From Desulfobulbus propionicus (GTDB lineage: Bacteria > Desulfobacterota > Dissulfuribacteria > Dissulfuribacterales > DYOW01), in contig DYOW01000010.1 of NCBI GenBank assembly GCA_020720325.1, positions 1 through 41,752 of the forward strand: a stretch of 41,752 bases of DNA, in the 5' to 3' direction. Made by a program: the position numbers and the translations under genes. Below the pieces are notes generated by a model, which was given only the letters and a program-made list of their open reading frames with translations, searched no databases and was not told the origin of the DNA. Below, in pieces: positions 8,060 through 16,680 of the stretch (within the stretch, counting starts at the first letter, position 1; every line of letters starts with the position of its first letter).

Positions 8060-9247
8060 ATGGAAAAAAAAGAAGTAGTTCCTCTTATCAAGGAAATTAT
8101 CAGAACATCAGGCGTAATAGATCCGATGATGCAGGTCAAAGAAGTAATCCCTCTCTTTCAGCAGGACAGTGACCTCCTTGGCGTCCCCCTTGTAAAAGAT
8201 GGCAAATACATTGGTTATGTCACAAGAAAAAACTTTTTTTCCAAGCATCTTGGAAAACCTTTTGCAGTGGAACTTTATTCAAAAAAATCAATTTTCATAC
8301 TTAAAGAAGAATTTGATCTGAGCATGGGATCAGACACCGACGTTAATATGGCGCTGGAAAAACTTCTTATGATTGACCCTGCCCTTGAAATTGATGCCTT
8401 TCCTGTGGTTGATGATGGCAAATTTACCGGTTCAGTATCTGTCGCAGACCTTATGATGAAGGTTTCAAATACCCAAAACAGTCTGCTTGACACAATAAGA
8501 AAAATGAGTGAAAGAATAAGAGAAGAAATTACTCAGGCAAGCCGTATTCAAAATGACCTTCTGCCTGATCCGATATTTTATTTTAAATCTCTGGTGCTTG
8601 GCGCGGGTCTTACAACATCCACAGAAATAGGCGGAGATTTTTACGACTACTTTGTAATTGATGATAACAAAATCGGTCTTGTAATAGGAGATGTGAGCGG
8701 TCATGGCGTTCAGTCAGGCATGGTTACAACCGCGGCCAAAGCAAGCCTCCACACCCTTGTTTCCATGGGAGTCACAACACCAGGTGAGCTTCTCACCAAA
8801 ATGAACACAGCAATACTTCAGACAGCAAGACAGTCCCTTCTTATGACATGCCTTATTGCCCTTATTGACCTTGAAAAAGGTGAAATAATCTACTCAAATG
8901 CAGGACATAACTTCCCTATAATATTTAGAAGAGTTCACCAGGATGTCCAATTTCTTGAAGAAGTTTCTGGTTTTCCACTTGGTTTTGACTCAGACACCCA
9001 ATATACTGAATACAGCACACAGTTCTATAACGGAGACACACTCTTTCTGTACACAGATGGAATTCTTGAATGTGAAAATCAACATGGAGAACAGTTTGGT
9101 TATGACAGATTAAGAGAGGCATTTAAGTCTACAATTAACTTTCATCCCAATGAGATGAGAAGCATTCTTGTAAAAAAGGCTGTGGAATTTCAGGGAAGCG
9201 AAGATTTCGAAGATGATGTTTCAATGCTTATTGCAAAAACAGAATAA
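8060..9247 (+). CDS. CBS-domain PP2C/SpoIIE-type serine phosphatase
   Basis: The 395-residue protein has a pair of CBS domains (about 15-135), a short helical linker, and a SpoIIE/RsbU-type PP2C phosphatase domain (about 160-395). Metal-binding aspartates are visible as D193 in EIGGDFYDYF, D211 in GDVSGHG, the YTDGILE segment and the C-terminal FEDDVSMLIAK. Such enzymes dephosphorylate a STAS anti-sigma-factor antagonist. CBS pairs usually bind adenine nucleotides, so energy status may set its activity (inference). A STAS protein and an anti-sigma-type ATPase follow downstream. An AGAGG ribosome site precedes the ATG after a T-rich spacer. Confidence 0.88.
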   Translation: MEKKEVVPLIKEIIRTSGVIDPMMQVKEVIPLFQQDSDLLGVPLVKDGKYIGYVTRKNFFSKHLGKPFAVELYSKKSIFILKEEFDLSMGSDTDVNMALEKLLMIDPALEIDAFPVVDDGKFTGSVSVADLMMKVSNTQNSLLDTIRKMSERIREEITQASRIQNDLLPDPIFYFKSLVLGAGLTTSTEIGGDFYDYFVIDDNKIGLVIGDVSGHGVQSGMVTTAAKASLHTLVSMGVTTPGELLTKMNTAILQTARQSLLMTCLIALIDLEKGEIIYSNAGHNFPIIFRRVHQDVQFLEEVSGFPLGFDSDTQYTEYSTQFYNGDTLFLYTDGILECENQHGEQFGYDRLREAFKSTINFHPNEMRSILVKKAVEFQGSEDFEDDVSMLIAKTE

Positions 9248-9316
9248 TATTATTAAAATTTCATTCTTAATGACATACTTTTTAACATACTAAGAGACAA
9301 AAAAGATAATATAACT

Positions 9317-10270
9317 ATGTATTTTTTTATATTCAAGGACTTAGAAGAACAGCGACAATGGAAGGATTATCTTTCAGAGTTAGATAACTTAGAATCTTAT
9401 ATCTATAACAATGAAAAAGAATTTTCTGAGTATATAAAAAATTATGACAATAATATCGCTGTATTTGGAATTTCATCGGATTTTTTTTTACATCAATGTC
9501 CTGGAATAGTTGAAACAATAAAAAAATCCAGACCATTGGCTGAATTTTGTATTTTTCTTACTGATTCAGAAAATCCTATCTCTTTCAAATATCTTATAAA
9601 AAATAACATATATCATGTTCTCATTAAGCCAAATGAAGAAGAAGATTATGTTAAGAAATTTTATAGAGAAAGATTTGCCGTAACCATCAAAAAAATTGCA
9701 AATCGCGAAAAAATTAACATAAACGATTATATTTCTCCAGATACTAAGGTTTTTTCAGAAGAAGTCAGCAATTCCGAACAAAAAGAAATTCTTATAAAAA
9801 AACTTGAAGACCTTATAAAAGGCGATGGTGAAGAAGTTGAATTTTTTAAGCAAAGGGTGGCTCTTCTTGCAGATGAAATGCTTGAAAACGCCCTTTTTGG
9901 CGCTCCTAAAACCGATGTGGGTAATAATTTGTTTAAAAAAGGTGATGCAAGATCAACCCTGAACAAAGAAAAAATTATTTTCTTCTACGCATATGATGGC
10001 AAGACATTAACAATGGAAATAAGCGATAACTGGGGTAGCCTTCTCCCCAATACTGTGTTAGAATTACTTGAAAAAAACAATAACGGCGATGAGGTTGATT
10101 TTGAAACTCCAGGCGGCAGAGGATTCTTTATAATGTCAAGATTTTTTGATCTTTTTCATGTTATAATTGATCCTGGAAAAGAAACAAAAGTAGGAGGACA
10201 TCTCTTGATGAATCCAAATTTTGACCCTATGAATAAAAAAGGTTTTCATATACAAGTTCAAAAAAATTAA
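9317..10270 (+). CDS. Anti-sigma-type ATP-binding protein with N-terminal pseudo-receiver
   Basis: The C-terminal half (about 170-310) is a GHKL ATPase of the RsbW/HATPase_c_2 type. The N-box is ADEMLENALFGAP (N191), the D-box is MEISDNWG (D237) and the glycine motif is GGRGFFIMS (266-274). The N-terminal 120 residues look like a response-regulator fold: LIKP (K104-P105) matches the conserved Lys-Pro, but the phospho-acceptor position after NIAVF is glycine instead of aspartate. It is probably a switch kinase that phosphorylates the STAS protein encoded 12 bases downstream, or binds a partner. The pseudo-receiver reading is inference from pattern only. Confidence 0.7.
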   Translation: MYFFIFKDLEEQRQWKDYLSELDNLESYIYNNEKEFSEYIKNYDNNIAVFGISSDFFLHQCPGIVETIKKSRPLAEFCIFLTDSENPISFKYLIKNNIYHVLIKPNEEEDYVKKFYRERFAVTIKKIANREKININDYISPDTKVFSEEVSNSEQKEILIKKLEDLIKGDGEEVEFFKQRVALLADEMLENALFGAPKTDVGNNLFKKGDARSTLNKEKIIFFYAYDGKTLTMEISDNWGSLLPNTVLELLEKNNNGDEVDFETPGGRGFFIMSRFFDLFHVIIDPGKETKVGGHLLMNPNFDPMNKKGFHIQVQKN

Positions 10271-10282
10271 TCGGAGGATATA

Positions 10283-10594
10283 ATGGAAAAAGGATTAAAG
10301 GTTGATATTATGGAGAATAATGACCACATTCTTTTTGGGTTAAAGGGGAATATTGATGCTCATTCAGAGACATCTTTAAATGAGATAGTAAACAAAGCCA
10401 ATAAATCAGTGGTAAAATTTGACTTTACAAATACTGACAGAATTAACTCAATGGGTGTGGCTCTTCTTTTAAAATGCTTTAAACAACTTAAAGAAGAAAA
10501 AAACATCAATATACAGATATACGGATTAAACAGAATGAATGCAATGCTTTTTAAAATGACTGGTATCTTCCTTCTTGCCTCACCTGGTCAGTAA
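10283..10594 (+). CDS. STAS-domain anti-sigma factor antagonist
   Basis: This is a 103-residue single STAS domain. The conserved loop reads DFTNTDRINSMGVALLL, and S56 is the expected phosphorylation site in the SpoIIAA/RsbV manner. The ribosome site CGGAGG is strong and well spaced. It closes a three-gene partner-switching set: the upstream ATPase should phosphorylate S56 and the SpoIIE-type phosphatase should remove the phosphate. No sigma factor or other output gene lies next to it, so the final target is unknown. A perfect hairpin follows the stop. Confidence 0.85.
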   Translation: MEKGLKVDIMENNDHILFGLKGNIDAHSETSLNEIVNKANKSVVKFDFTNTDRINSMGVALLLKCFKQLKEEKNINIQIYGLNRMNAMLFKMTGIFLLASPGQ

Positions 10595-10609
10595 GTTTTA
10601 ATTTTTTTT

Positions 10610-10658
10610 GATTAAAGAAATTCACCCGCATTTGAATAACGGGTGAATTTCTTTAATC
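10610..10658. terminator. Perfect 19-bp hairpin between convergent genes
   Basis: Bases 10610-10628 and 10640-10658 are exact reverse complements with an 11-base loop. The hairpin stands between the STAS gene stop (10594, plus) and the YchF-type gene, and its right arm includes two bases of that gene's TGA stop. There is no U-run after the stem on either strand, since the T-run lies before it on the plus strand. It may work as a bidirectional terminator or as an mRNA 3'-end stabiliser. Confidence 0.65.
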
Positions 10659-11691
10659 AGACATTAAACCTGAAATTAATTATATCTCCATCTTTAACAA
10701 TATAGTCCTTACCTTCGAGCCTTACCTTGCCTGCCTTTTGTGCCGCTGTATATGTGCCAAATCCCATTAAATCATCATAAAAAACCACTTCAGCCCTGAT
10801 AAACCCTTTTTCTATATCAGAATGAATTGCCCCTGCCGCCTTTGGCGCAAAGGAATCCCTCTTTATTGTCCAAGCCCTTACCTCATCCTCACCAACGGTA
10901 AAAAATGAGATAAGCCCGAGTATTTTATAAGATTCTTCTATTATTTTCTGTGTCGCAGGTTGAGTTAAGCCCATTTCCTCCCTGAAAATCTGCGCCTCAT
11001 CCTCAGTAAGCTGTGAAAGCTCCATTTCAAGCCTTCCCTTGATCTCAACCACCTCAGTATTAATCTTTGTGGCGCCAAGAATTGCGTCATCGCCGCTGTT
11101 AATAATAACAATACATGGTTTGGAGGATAAAAATGTAAAGCCTTTAAGAAGCGGAGAATTTACAATCTCCAAATCATTTCTTAATGGTTTGTTCTGGTTA
11201 AGGAGTTCATTTGCCTTTCTTAACAATTCCAATTCCTTTGGATCTCCCTTTTTACCCTTTGAAAATTCCTTTTCAAGCTTTGTAAGCCTGTTTTCTATGG
11301 AAATAAGGTCGCTTAATATCAGTTCGGATTCGAATGAATCATAATCTGCCTGAGGGGTTGGGGGCATACCGTGAAGTTCAAAATTTTTTATAACAAGAAG
11401 CAACGCATCAACATTTCTTAAAAGCTTTATTATCTCCCCAACAGCCGCTTCTTTTTCCCTTTCAGGACTGAGTTCCACTGCTATATCAAGATAATGAACC
11501 TGGGCATTAATTGTCTTTTTGGGATTATATAATTCAGTGAGTTTTTCAATCCTGACATCAGGCACATCTACCACTGAAAGATTTGGCTCTTTTTTGCCCT
11601 GAAATGACCCTGTGTCAATGGTTGAACCTGTAAGGGTATTAAATATGGTTGTTTTACCACTCTGGGGATGCCCAACTATACCAATTTTCAT
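10657..11691 (-). CDS. YchF/OLA1-type P-loop GTPase/ATPase
   Basis: The 344-residue protein matches the YchF (Obg-like) family: a P-loop at the N-terminus, a helical insertion around 130-170, and a C-terminal TGS-like DUF933 domain ending GKDYIVKDGDIINFRFNV. The P-loop reads GHPQSGKTT rather than the usual GLPNVGKST, and the base-specificity position reads NSGDD instead of the common NVDE. It is therefore probably the divergent paralogue rather than canonical YchF. I chose the ATG at 11691, which has AAGGAT upstream, over the TTG at 11697. A 135-base spacer separates it from the upstream molybdopterin gene. Confidence 0.8.
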   Translation of the reverse strand: MKIGIVGHPQSGKTTIFNTLTGSTIDTGSFQGKKEPNLSVVDVPDVRIEKLTELYNPKKTINAQVHYLDIAVELSPEREKEAAVGEIIKLLRNVDALLLVIKNFELHGMPPTPQADYDSFESELILSDLISIENRLTKLEKEFSKGKKGDPKELELLRKANELLNQNKPLRNDLEIVNSPLLKGFTFLSSKPCIVIINSGDDAILGATKINTEVVEIKGRLEMELSQLTEDEAQIFREEMGLTQPATQKIIEESYKILGLISFFTVGEDEVRAWTIKRDSFAPKAAGAIHSDIEKGFIRAEVVFYDDLMGFGTYTAAQKAGKVRLEGKDYIVKDGDIINFRFNV

Positions 11692-11826
11692 ATACAAATA
11701 TCCTTCTTTATCTTTTTATTTTTTAAAAACAATAATCTTCGAAAATTTAAAATTTTTAGGAAAGGTTTTAAAATAACTTTTCTTATAAAAGGGTTTTCCT
11801 AAACTTATTAAATTTTATTAAAATAA

Positions 11827-12336
11827 TTAATTAGTTGTCAAATGACAGGGGGTGGAATCACCCTTTATTTTTTTTATGGCATGGGAAAGCGCTGGCAGAA
11901 TTAGTTTCATTGCAAAACCCACTGCCTTCGGGCTTCCCGGAAGGGTTATAATCAGACAGTTATTTCTTATGCCTGATACACCCCTTGAAAGCATTGCATT
12001 TGGAGTCTCTTCAAGTCCCTTAATCCTTATTGCCTCGGATATGCCTGGTATTTCCCTGTCTAAGAGGGGGCTGACTGCCTCCGGAGTGACATCTCTTGGA
12101 AAAAGACCTGTGCCGCCTGTTGTCAGAATAAAATCAACAGAACAATTATCCGTCCAAAGGGTTATTGCAGAGGTTATTTCGCTAATATCATCGGAAACGA
12201 TTTTATAAAAGCATTCTGCGACAGAATTATTTTTAAGTAAATCAACAATAAGCTTTCCGCTGTCATCGGACTTGGCGCCCTGGCTACAGGAATCGCTTAT
12301 GGTTAATACCCCTGCTTTAAAGGATGAAAGAGACAA
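11827..12336 (-). CDS. MogA/MoaB-type molybdopterin-binding protein
   Basis: The protein carries the MoCF-binding fold seen in MogA and MoaB, which adenylylate molybdopterin during molybdenum cofactor synthesis. Visible signatures are AGVLTISDSCSQGAKSDDSG at the N-terminus, ILTTGGTGLFPRDVTPEA in the middle and ITLPGSPKAVGFAMKLILPAL near the end. I prefer the TTG at 12336 (169 residues), which has AGAGG (complement of 12348-12352) just after the EF-G stop. The longer TTG start at 12381 lies inside the EF-G gene. No other cofactor gene is adjacent, though a MoaE-like gene is found at 18796. Confidence 0.85.
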   Translation of the reverse strand: MSLSSFKAGVLTISDSCSQGAKSDDSGKLIVDLLKNNSVAECFYKIVSDDISEITSAITLWTDNCSVDFILTTGGTGLFPRDVTPEAVSPLLDREIPGISEAIRIKGLEETPNAMLSRGVSGIRNNCLIITLPGSPKAVGFAMKLILPALSHAIKKIKGDSTPCHLTTN

Positions 12337-12352
12337 AATAAAAAAAACCTCT

Positions 12353-14395
12353 TTATTCCTCTTTCTTGCCTTCTTCAGCAATTATTTTATCAACAAAAGA
12401 ATTGGGAACCTCTTCAAAATGGGAAAATTCCTGAGAAAACACACCTCTTCCGCCGGATAATGCATTAAGGTCAAGCAAATATCTTCTCACCTCAGAATGT
12501 GGCACAATGGCAGTTATTTCATGGTAATTATATTGAAGTGAATTCATCCCCATAACCCTGCCTCTGCGACTGTTCAGATCCCCTATCACATCTCCGAGGC
12601 TGTCATCCGGAACTATTATTGAAAATTTCAGAAACGGCTCAAGGAGAATAGGTTTTGCCTCAAGGATGCCCTTTTTGAAACATTGAATCGCAGCTATCTT
12701 GAATGCTATTTCAGATGAATCAACCTCATGGGATTTTCCGTCATAAAATTTGACCTTAATATCAACAACGGGAAAACCTCCCAAAGGACCTGATAATAAT
12801 GCCTCATTTATTCCCTTTTCAACTGCGGGGACAAAATTTCTCGGGACATTCATACCCACAAGAGCTTCTTCAAATTCAAAGCCTTTTCCCCTTGTAAGTG
12901 GCGATATGTCAAAATGTACCTCAGCAAACTGTCCTGCGCCGCCGCTTTGTTTTTTATGCCTGTAAACAACCCCCTTTGATTCCCCTTTGATGGTTTCCCT
13001 GTAAGGTATCTTGGGAAGAAATAATTCAATATTAACACCGAACTTTCTGGATAATTTTTCAAGAGACACATCAAAATGTATCTGTCCGTTTCCTGAGAGG
13101 ATCATCTCATTTGTCTGGGAATCCCTTGAAAATACAAGAGAAGGATCTTCATCAATGAGTTTTGCCATTGCAACCGAGATTTTTTCCTCGTCATTCCTTG
13201 TTTTTGGCTTAACGGAATAGGATAACAAAGGTTTTTTTACTATAGAATCAGTATATAAAATATGGTTGCCAGAGTCACAAATTGTATCGCCTGTTTCAGT
13301 TGATTTTAACTTGGGTATGGCAACAATCTCGCCAGGCTGGGCTGAACTTATTAATGTCTGATTTTTTCCGAGCATATAAAAAAGGTTGACGCACTTTTCC
13401 GTCTGATTTTTTGTAGAATTAAAGATACTCATATCGTTTTTAAGAGTCCCTGAGTATATACGCATGATATTAATCCTGCCTGCAAAGGGATCAACTACTG
13501 TCTTAAAAACACTGGCAGATAAAGGCGCTATGGGTGTTGGCTCAACATTTTTTGTCTTTTTGGTATTGGGATCAATTGCGTTTAATGTGATTTCATCTGC
13601 TGAAATCAAAAAATTCGTAACAAAATTCAAAAATGGTTCAAAAACCTTGTCTTTTGATGGGGAAATAAAAAAAACAGGGACAAATCCCCCGTCTTTAATA
13701 CCTTTTTTTATTCCGTACAATAATTGTTCATAAGTGAATTCACAACCTTCGAGATATTTCTCAAGCAACTGATCATCAGATTCTGCGGTAAATTCAATAA
13801 GATTGCTTCTGAAAAAATTAATGTCATCTTTTAAGTGATCAAAACCTTCATCTCCAAAAAATTTCATTGAAAAAAGATCAAACACGCCTTTAAACTCATT
13901 ATTTTTAATTGAAGGCAAATTAAAAGGAACGGGTTTTATATCCAGTTTTTCTTTTAATTGCTGTAAAACGGATTTAATATCAGAGCTTAATTTATCTGAT
14001 TTATTAATAAGAATACTTTTTGATGCATTTAGCGAGCTAATCTGTCTCCAGAACGCAAGGGTCTGTGGTTTTATCGGCTCTGAAGCGTCAACGGTAAAAA
14101 ATATATTATCCACACAGGATGTTGCAACGTTTCTATCATATGAAAAATTATCATCTCCCGGAGTATCCACTGGAAAAACCTTTGAATCTTTCCATGTTAG
14201 ATGGGAAACAGAAGATTTTATTGAAATTTTTCTTGCTATTTCTTCGGGCTCAAAATCAAGGTTTGATGTTCCGTTGTCAACCTGACCTATTATTTTGGTA
14301 GCTTTTGCAAAAAACAGAAGATTTTCAATTAAGCTGGTTTTTCCAGCGCCGCTAACGCCTGTAAGCGCAAAATTATAAACTTTAGTCTTTGTCAT
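12353..14395 (-). CDS. Divergent elongation factor G paralogue (FusA2-like)
   Basis: The 680-residue protein has the EF-G domain order: GTPase (1-270), domain II (about 290-380), domains III to V (390-680, with SGNGQIHFDVSLEKL, GGAGQFAEVHFDISP and RRGRVMG). The P-loop is GVSGAGKTS (13-21) and G4 is NKSD (131-134). G3 reads DTPGDDNF (77-84), where canonical EF-G has DTPGHVDF, so the catalytic histidine is replaced by aspartate. Such paralogues occur beside the main EF-G and have ribosome-associated or unknown roles. A GGGTGT/ACACCC inverted pair (14407-14412, 14440-14445) brackets the AT-rich region upstream of its start. Confidence 0.88.
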   Translation of the reverse strand: MTKTKVYNFALTGVSGAGKTSLIENLLFFAKATKIIGQVDNGTSNLDFEPEEIARKISIKSSVSHLTWKDSKVFPVDTPGDDNFSYDRNVATSCVDNIFFTVDASEPIKPQTLAFWRQISSLNASKSILINKSDKLSSDIKSVLQQLKEKLDIKPVPFNLPSIKNNEFKGVFDLFSMKFFGDEGFDHLKDDINFFRSNLIEFTAESDDQLLEKYLEGCEFTYEQLLYGIKKGIKDGGFVPVFFISPSKDKVFEPFLNFVTNFLISADEITLNAIDPNTKKTKNVEPTPIAPLSASVFKTVVDPFAGRINIMRIYSGTLKNDMSIFNSTKNQTEKCVNLFYMLGKNQTLISSAQPGEIVAIPKLKSTETGDTICDSGNHILYTDSIVKKPLLSYSVKPKTRNDEEKISVAMAKLIDEDPSLVFSRDSQTNEMILSGNGQIHFDVSLEKLSRKFGVNIELFLPKIPYRETIKGESKGVVYRHKKQSGGAGQFAEVHFDISPLTRGKGFEFEEALVGMNVPRNFVPAVEKGINEALLSGPLGGFPVVDIKVKFYDGKSHEVDSSEIAFKIAAIQCFKKGILEAKPILLEPFLKFSIIVPDDSLGDVIGDLNSRRGRVMGMNSLQYNYHEITAIVPHSEVRRYLLDLNALSGGRGVFSQEFSHFEEVPNSFVDKIIAEEGKKEE

Positions 14396-14466
14396 AAGAA
14401 TTACCTGGGTGTCTTTTTTTTATAATAAATTACTAAAATACACCCTTTTAAAGAAAATGGAAAGAG

Positions 14467-15438
14467 TTAAAGACCTTTTAATGCCAGTTTTTTTATTATA
14501 TCTTCCTGTTCCGGTGAAAGTTTTTCTGGCACATTTACAAAAATTTTAACATACATATCTCCCTTGAAACCATCCCCCAAAGGAATTCCCTTGCCTTTAA
14601 GCCTCATTACCTGACCGGATTGCGTTCCTGAAGGTATTTTAAGCTTTATCTGCCCGCCTTCAACAGCAGGAATTTCAACATCACCTCCAAGACATGCAAC
14701 GCTAAAAGGCACAAAAACATCCTGCTCCACATCAGGGTGCTTATACTTAAATTTGCCGTCATCCTCAAGTTTCACAATAAGATATAGGTCTCCTCTTCCT
14801 CCAGTACCCTGCATTCCCTTGCCTGCTATACGGATTTTTTTTCCAGGGTTTATACCTCTTGGAATTTTAACTGAAATCCTTTCACTCCCAAGCCCAACAT
14901 TAATATTAATAACCTTCTGGACACCCTCAATAATTTCTCCGAGTTTTAAGGGCAGCTTAATTTCTACATCTTTTCCAAGACTTTTTGGTGGTTTTCCATA
15001 AAAATCCCTGCCACCAGCATCATATTCCTGAAAATTACCTTTAATACCGCCTGCCTTAAAAAATTGCCCGATTGTGTCATCAAAAGACACATTTTTGCCA
15101 GCCCTTCCACCATAAAAAATCCTGTTGAACACATCCCCGCTTCCCAGACCAAAATCCCTGAAAATATCACCAAAATCAAAATTCCTGAATATTTCTTCCT
15201 GAGAAAATCTTGACTGGAATTCCGAAGAACCTATGGTGTCATATTGACGTCTTTTTTCCGGATCGCTTAATACTGCGTATGCCTCATTGATTTCCTTAAA
15301 TTTTTCCTCAGCGCTTTTATCTCCGGGATTTTTATCAGGATGATATTTTAAGGCAAGTTTCCTGAAAGCCTTTTTTATGTCATCAGGCGTTGTATCTTTA
15401 TTAACACCTAAAATCTTATAATAATCTTTTTCAGCCAT
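14467..15438 (-). CDS. DnaJ-type co-chaperone without zinc finger (CbpA-like)
   Basis: This J-domain protein of 323 residues should stimulate DnaK's ATPase. The J domain covers 1-70 with HPD at 33-35 ([10 protein letters not shown]). A Gly/Phe-rich linker (about 75-150, with many FGDIFRDFG-type motifs) follows, then the two C-terminal beta-sandwich domains (about 155-310) with [18 protein letters not shown] and [17 protein letters not shown]. The four CxxCxGxG zinc repeats of true DnaJ are absent, hence the CbpA class. It lies 71 bases upstream of the EF-G-like gene in the minus direction, so the two might be cotranscribed. Confidence 0.9.
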   Translation of the reverse strand: MAEKDYYKILGVNKDTTPDDIKKAFRKLALKYHPDKNPGDKSAEEKFKEINEAYAVLSDPEKRRQYDTIGSSEFQSRFSQEEIFRNFDFGDIFRDFGLGSGDVFNRIFYGGRAGKNVSFDDTIGQFFKAGGIKGNFQEYDAGGRDFYGKPPKSLGKDVEIKLPLKLGEIIEGVQKVININVGLGSERISVKIPRGINPGKKIRIAGKGMQGTGGRGDLYLIVKLEDDGKFKYKHPDVEQDVFVPFSVACLGGDVEIPAVEGGQIKLKIPSGTQSGQVMRLKGKGIPLGDGFKGDMYVKIFVNVPEKLSPEQEDIIKKLALKGL

Positions 15439-15549
15439 TGTATCTTCCGTATTTTTATAAATTATTGCAAAAATCTTTTTTTCTTATAAATAAAATAATA
15501 ATCAAATTAAACTAAGTTTCAATAAACTAAAAGTCAATTGACATTGTTA

Positions 15550-16680
15550 TTATTTATTATTGCGGTTGCCGGCAATATTTTTCAACTCATCAAGATGGGT
15601 GGGAAAAATCATTTCAACGGATGCGCCCTTTCCAACCTCGCTTTTAATGGATATTTCACCCCTGTGTTCCTCTACTATTTGTTTGATATAAGGCAGTTCC
15701 AAACCTGTTTCTCCAAATTCGGTCATAGCAAAAGGCTCAAAAATATGAGCTAAAATATGTTCAGGGATTCCGGGACCATTATCTGTGATCCTTACCAGAA
15801 TACCCTTGGCTATCTTTTTGGTTTCTATTTCAATAATACTTCCCCTGGGGCAAAAATCCAGCGCATTTCTGACAACATGAAGGATTATAACCTTTATAAG
15901 ATGTTTATTACAATAAAAATCAAGGGATGACGGGGCAATATCCAGATAAAGCAATATGCCTTTTTCAGAAGCCTCAAGCCTCACAACATCAACAATATCC
16001 TCAACAATTTGATTCATTTCACAGGGGGCAAAATAAATTGCCTTGTCTTTCTCCCTGATACCCTCAAACTTAATCACAAGTTTTTCAAGAAGAGCCACTT
16101 TTTCAATAACTTTTTCGAGCTTTTCTCTTGCGCCGTTTAAGCTGTTTTCAATAAAAGATTCTTTTATTAACCTTCTTATCAAGCCCCCAATGATTGTTAT
16201 GGGGTTTCTGATTTCATGGGCGACCCGGAGCGCCAGTTCGGTCTTTGTTCTTTCGGTAATAATTTCTTCTATGGCCGCATTTAGCCTCAAAACTTCCTGG
16301 CTTGTTTTTATTATCTTTTCCCTGTCATGGGTCATTTTATCGGTAATTTTCTTCATTTTATAGAAAAAAAGCGTAATTGAAAATATAATAAAAAAGGTCA
16401 TGGAATTAAAAGAGCCGCTGAATGGTTCAATTTGTTTCCAGATAGTTTTATGATCAAGGAAATGAAAAATATGCTGCAGTATATGACCGAATGACCGTGA
16501 CCAGCAAAAAAGTAAAATTGCAGCAAAAAACAATACGAGATAACTAAAGAGCACATTATTTCTATTTTTTTTGTAAATTTTAACGGAAAAAACAAGACAA
16601 ATCGTGCCAAGGACAATCATTGAGAGTGATCCGAAAAAATCCACAGCCCATATCGGATATAACGGTAATAAAAAATTCAT
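15550..16680 (-). CDS. Membrane sensor histidine kinase
   Basis: The 376-residue kinase has three likely membrane segments (about 12-34, 43-60, 92-108), a short coiled linker, then HisKA with H155 in VAHEIRNP. The ATPase domain has N-box HVVRNALDF, G1 ITDNGPGIPEHI, F-box FEPF, and a G2 region reading GETGLELPYIK, altered from the usual GLGL. There is no large periplasmic sensor. Instead the membrane part has H66, H70, H73 and H77 (SFGHILQHIFHFLDHK), which could bind a metal or haem (inference). It overlaps the preceding gene by four bases (ATGA), so that small membrane protein is probably its sensory partner. No response regulator is adjacent. Confidence 0.88.
   Translation of the reverse strand: MNFLLPLYPIWAVDFFGSLSMIVLGTICLVFSVKIYKKNRNNVLFSYLVLFFAAILLFCWSRSFGHILQHIFHFLDHKTIWKQIEPFSGSFNSMTFFIIFSITLFFYKMKKITDKMTHDREKIIKTSQEVLRLNAAIEEIITERTKTELALRVAHEIRNPITIIGGLIRRLIKESFIENSLNGAREKLEKVIEKVALLEKLVIKFEGIREKDKAIYFAPCEMNQIVEDIVDVVRLEASEKGILLYLDIAPSSLDFYCNKHLIKVIILHVVRNALDFCPRGSIIEIETKKIAKGILVRITDNGPGIPEHILAHIFEPFAMTEFGETGLELPYIKQIVEEHRGEISIKSEVGKGASVEMIFPTHLDELKNIAGNRNNK

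Noticed and set aside
7942-8139. Minus-strand 65-codon ORF between proC and the phosphatase gene
   Set aside because: It overlaps the start of the well-supported phosphatase gene and has no ribosome site or recognisable domain.
11698-11826. Intrinsic terminator after the MogA-type gene
   Set aside because: A TTTAGGAAA/TTTTCCTAAA pair exists at about 11756-11810 but the loop is long and there is no GC-rich stem, so it is too weak to call.
15509-15537. Promoter for the dnaJ-like gene (TTGACT, 17 bases, TAGTTT on the minus strand)
   Set aside because: The -10 box is poor and the region is AT-rich enough to produce such matches by chance.
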